Shown here: piece by piece, positions 14,269 to 14,607 of the stretch
Layout: each line of letters begins with the position of its first letter
Numbering within the stretch: the first letter of the stretch is position 1
From: Wenzhouxiangella sp.
Lineage (GTDB): Bacteria > Pseudomonadota > Gammaproteobacteria > Xanthomonadales > Wenzhouxiangellaceae
Length of the DNA stretch: 14,607 nt
Direction: 5' to 3'
Assembly: GCA_007127425.1 (NCBI GenBank)
Contig: SKZJ01000322.1
Coordinates: forward strand, 1 to 14,607
Made by a program: the position numbers and the translations under genes
The notes under the pieces: model-generated
Told to the model about the DNA's origin: nothing
Databases searched by the model: none
What the model saw: only the letters and a program-made list of their open reading frames with translations

Positions 14269-14315
14269 CACCCAACACCCAACACCTAACACCTAACACC
14301 TAACACCTAACACTA
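14260..14315. repeat. Tandem heptanucleotide array between rmlB and rmlA, (AACACYN)x8
   Basis: Eight consecutive 7-bp units run from 14260: AACACTT, AACACCC twice, AACACCT four times, and AACACTA, with a degenerate AACCCCC after it. On the other strand the commonest unit is TTAGGTG by rotation. The rmlB stop codon (14266-14268) is formed across the first unit junction, and the array fills almost the entire gap to rmlA. Confidence 0.95.
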
Positions 14316-14323
14316 AACCCCCA

Positions 14324-14607
14324 ATGACCAGAAAAGGCATCATCCTCGCCGGCGGCGCCGGCACCCGGCTTTACCCGCTCACGCAGGTGATCAGCAAGCA
14401 ACTCCTGCCGGTCTATGACAAGCCGATGATTTATTACCCGCTCTCGACGCTGATGCAGGCCGGGATTCGCGAGATCCTGGTCATCACCACGCCGCACGAG
14501 CAGGCGCTGTTCCGTCAGCTCCTGGGCGACGGCCGCCAGTGGGGCATCGAGCTGACCTGGGCGGTACAGGACGAGCCACGAGGCCTGGCCGATGCCTTCA
14601 TCATCGG
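14324..14607 (+). CDS. rmlA: Glucose-1-phosphate thymidylyltransferase, 5' part
   Basis: Only the first 94 codons are present; the window ends inside the gene. The product begins [20 protein letters not shown] with the nucleotidyltransferase signature G-G-x-G-T-R-L at 10-16 and the catalytic-site lysine K25 in [17 protein letters not shown], then [12 protein letters not shown]. This enzyme makes dTDP-glucose from glucose-1-phosphate and dTTP, the substrate of the rmlB product just upstream. ATG 14324 is the only sensible start, yet the sequence before it (AAACCCCCA) contains no Shine-Dalgarno motif because the heptad array occupies the space. Confidence 0.95.
   Translation, partial: MTRKGIILAGGAGTRLYPLTQVISKQLLPVYDKPMIYYPLSTLMQAGIREILVITTPHEQALFRQLLGDGRQWGIELTWAVQDEPRGLADAFII

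Overview
The window reads as a chromosomal segment of a gammaproteobacterium with fairly high G+C. Several features point to the Xanthomonadales/Wenzhouxiangellaceae side of the class: the MurL/MurD2 peptidoglycan pair, a short monomer-type NAD-dependent isocitrate dehydrogenase, and heptanucleotide repeats between genes. The lineage is inferred from gene content, not from a marker gene. No tRNA, rRNA, transposase, CRISPR array or phage module is visible. About twelve of the thirteen protein genes are recognisable housekeeping or envelope genes.

Layout. Positions 1-79 hold a long imperfect palindrome at the 3' side of bepA (126-1592, minus), an outer-membrane quality-control metalloprotease. 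Divergent from bepA is a short sulfur-relay cluster: one gene fusing TusD/DsrE-like and TusC/DsrF-like domains (1661-2326), overlapping by 4 bp a DsrC/TusE gene (2323-2664) whose tail keeps both DsrC cysteines. Then come an unrecognised exported protein (2757-3509), glutaredoxin (3554-3814) and NAD-isocitrate dehydrogenase (4000-5010). The dehydrogenase converges on thiD (5088-5888, minus) across an AAAGGTG heptad array and its inverted partner. A FadL-like outer-membrane protein (6024-7208) is followed by perM (7352-8533), murL (8553-9878) and murD2 (9856-11202), which look like one transcription unit.

The gene pair of most biological interest is murL-murD2. MurD2 adds L-Glu to UDP-MurNAc-L-Ala and MurL epimerises the terminal L-Glu to D-Glu, a route to D-Glu in peptidoglycan that bypasses glutamate racemase. 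It was described in Xanthomonas oryzae, so it is unusual but not new.

Between murD2 and ispB (11525-12523, minus) lies a nested inverted repeat of about 294 bp (11206-11499) with no credible gene. ssb (12646-13095) is divergent from ispB across a perfect 10-bp hairpin. The window ends with rmlB (13216-14268) and the first 94 codons of rmlA, the start of a dTDP-rhamnose (or related sugar) cluster.

The least explained signal is a set of 7-bp tandem repeats at three intergenic sites. The units are AAAGGTG, CTTGGTG and TTAGGTG, which all fit NNNGGTG on one strand. The first and third start within one or two codons of, or contain, a stop codon of the neighbouring gene. Several genes also have a TATAAT-like box within 3-8 nt of the start codon and no clear Shine-Dalgarno sequence, which suggests leaderless transcripts.
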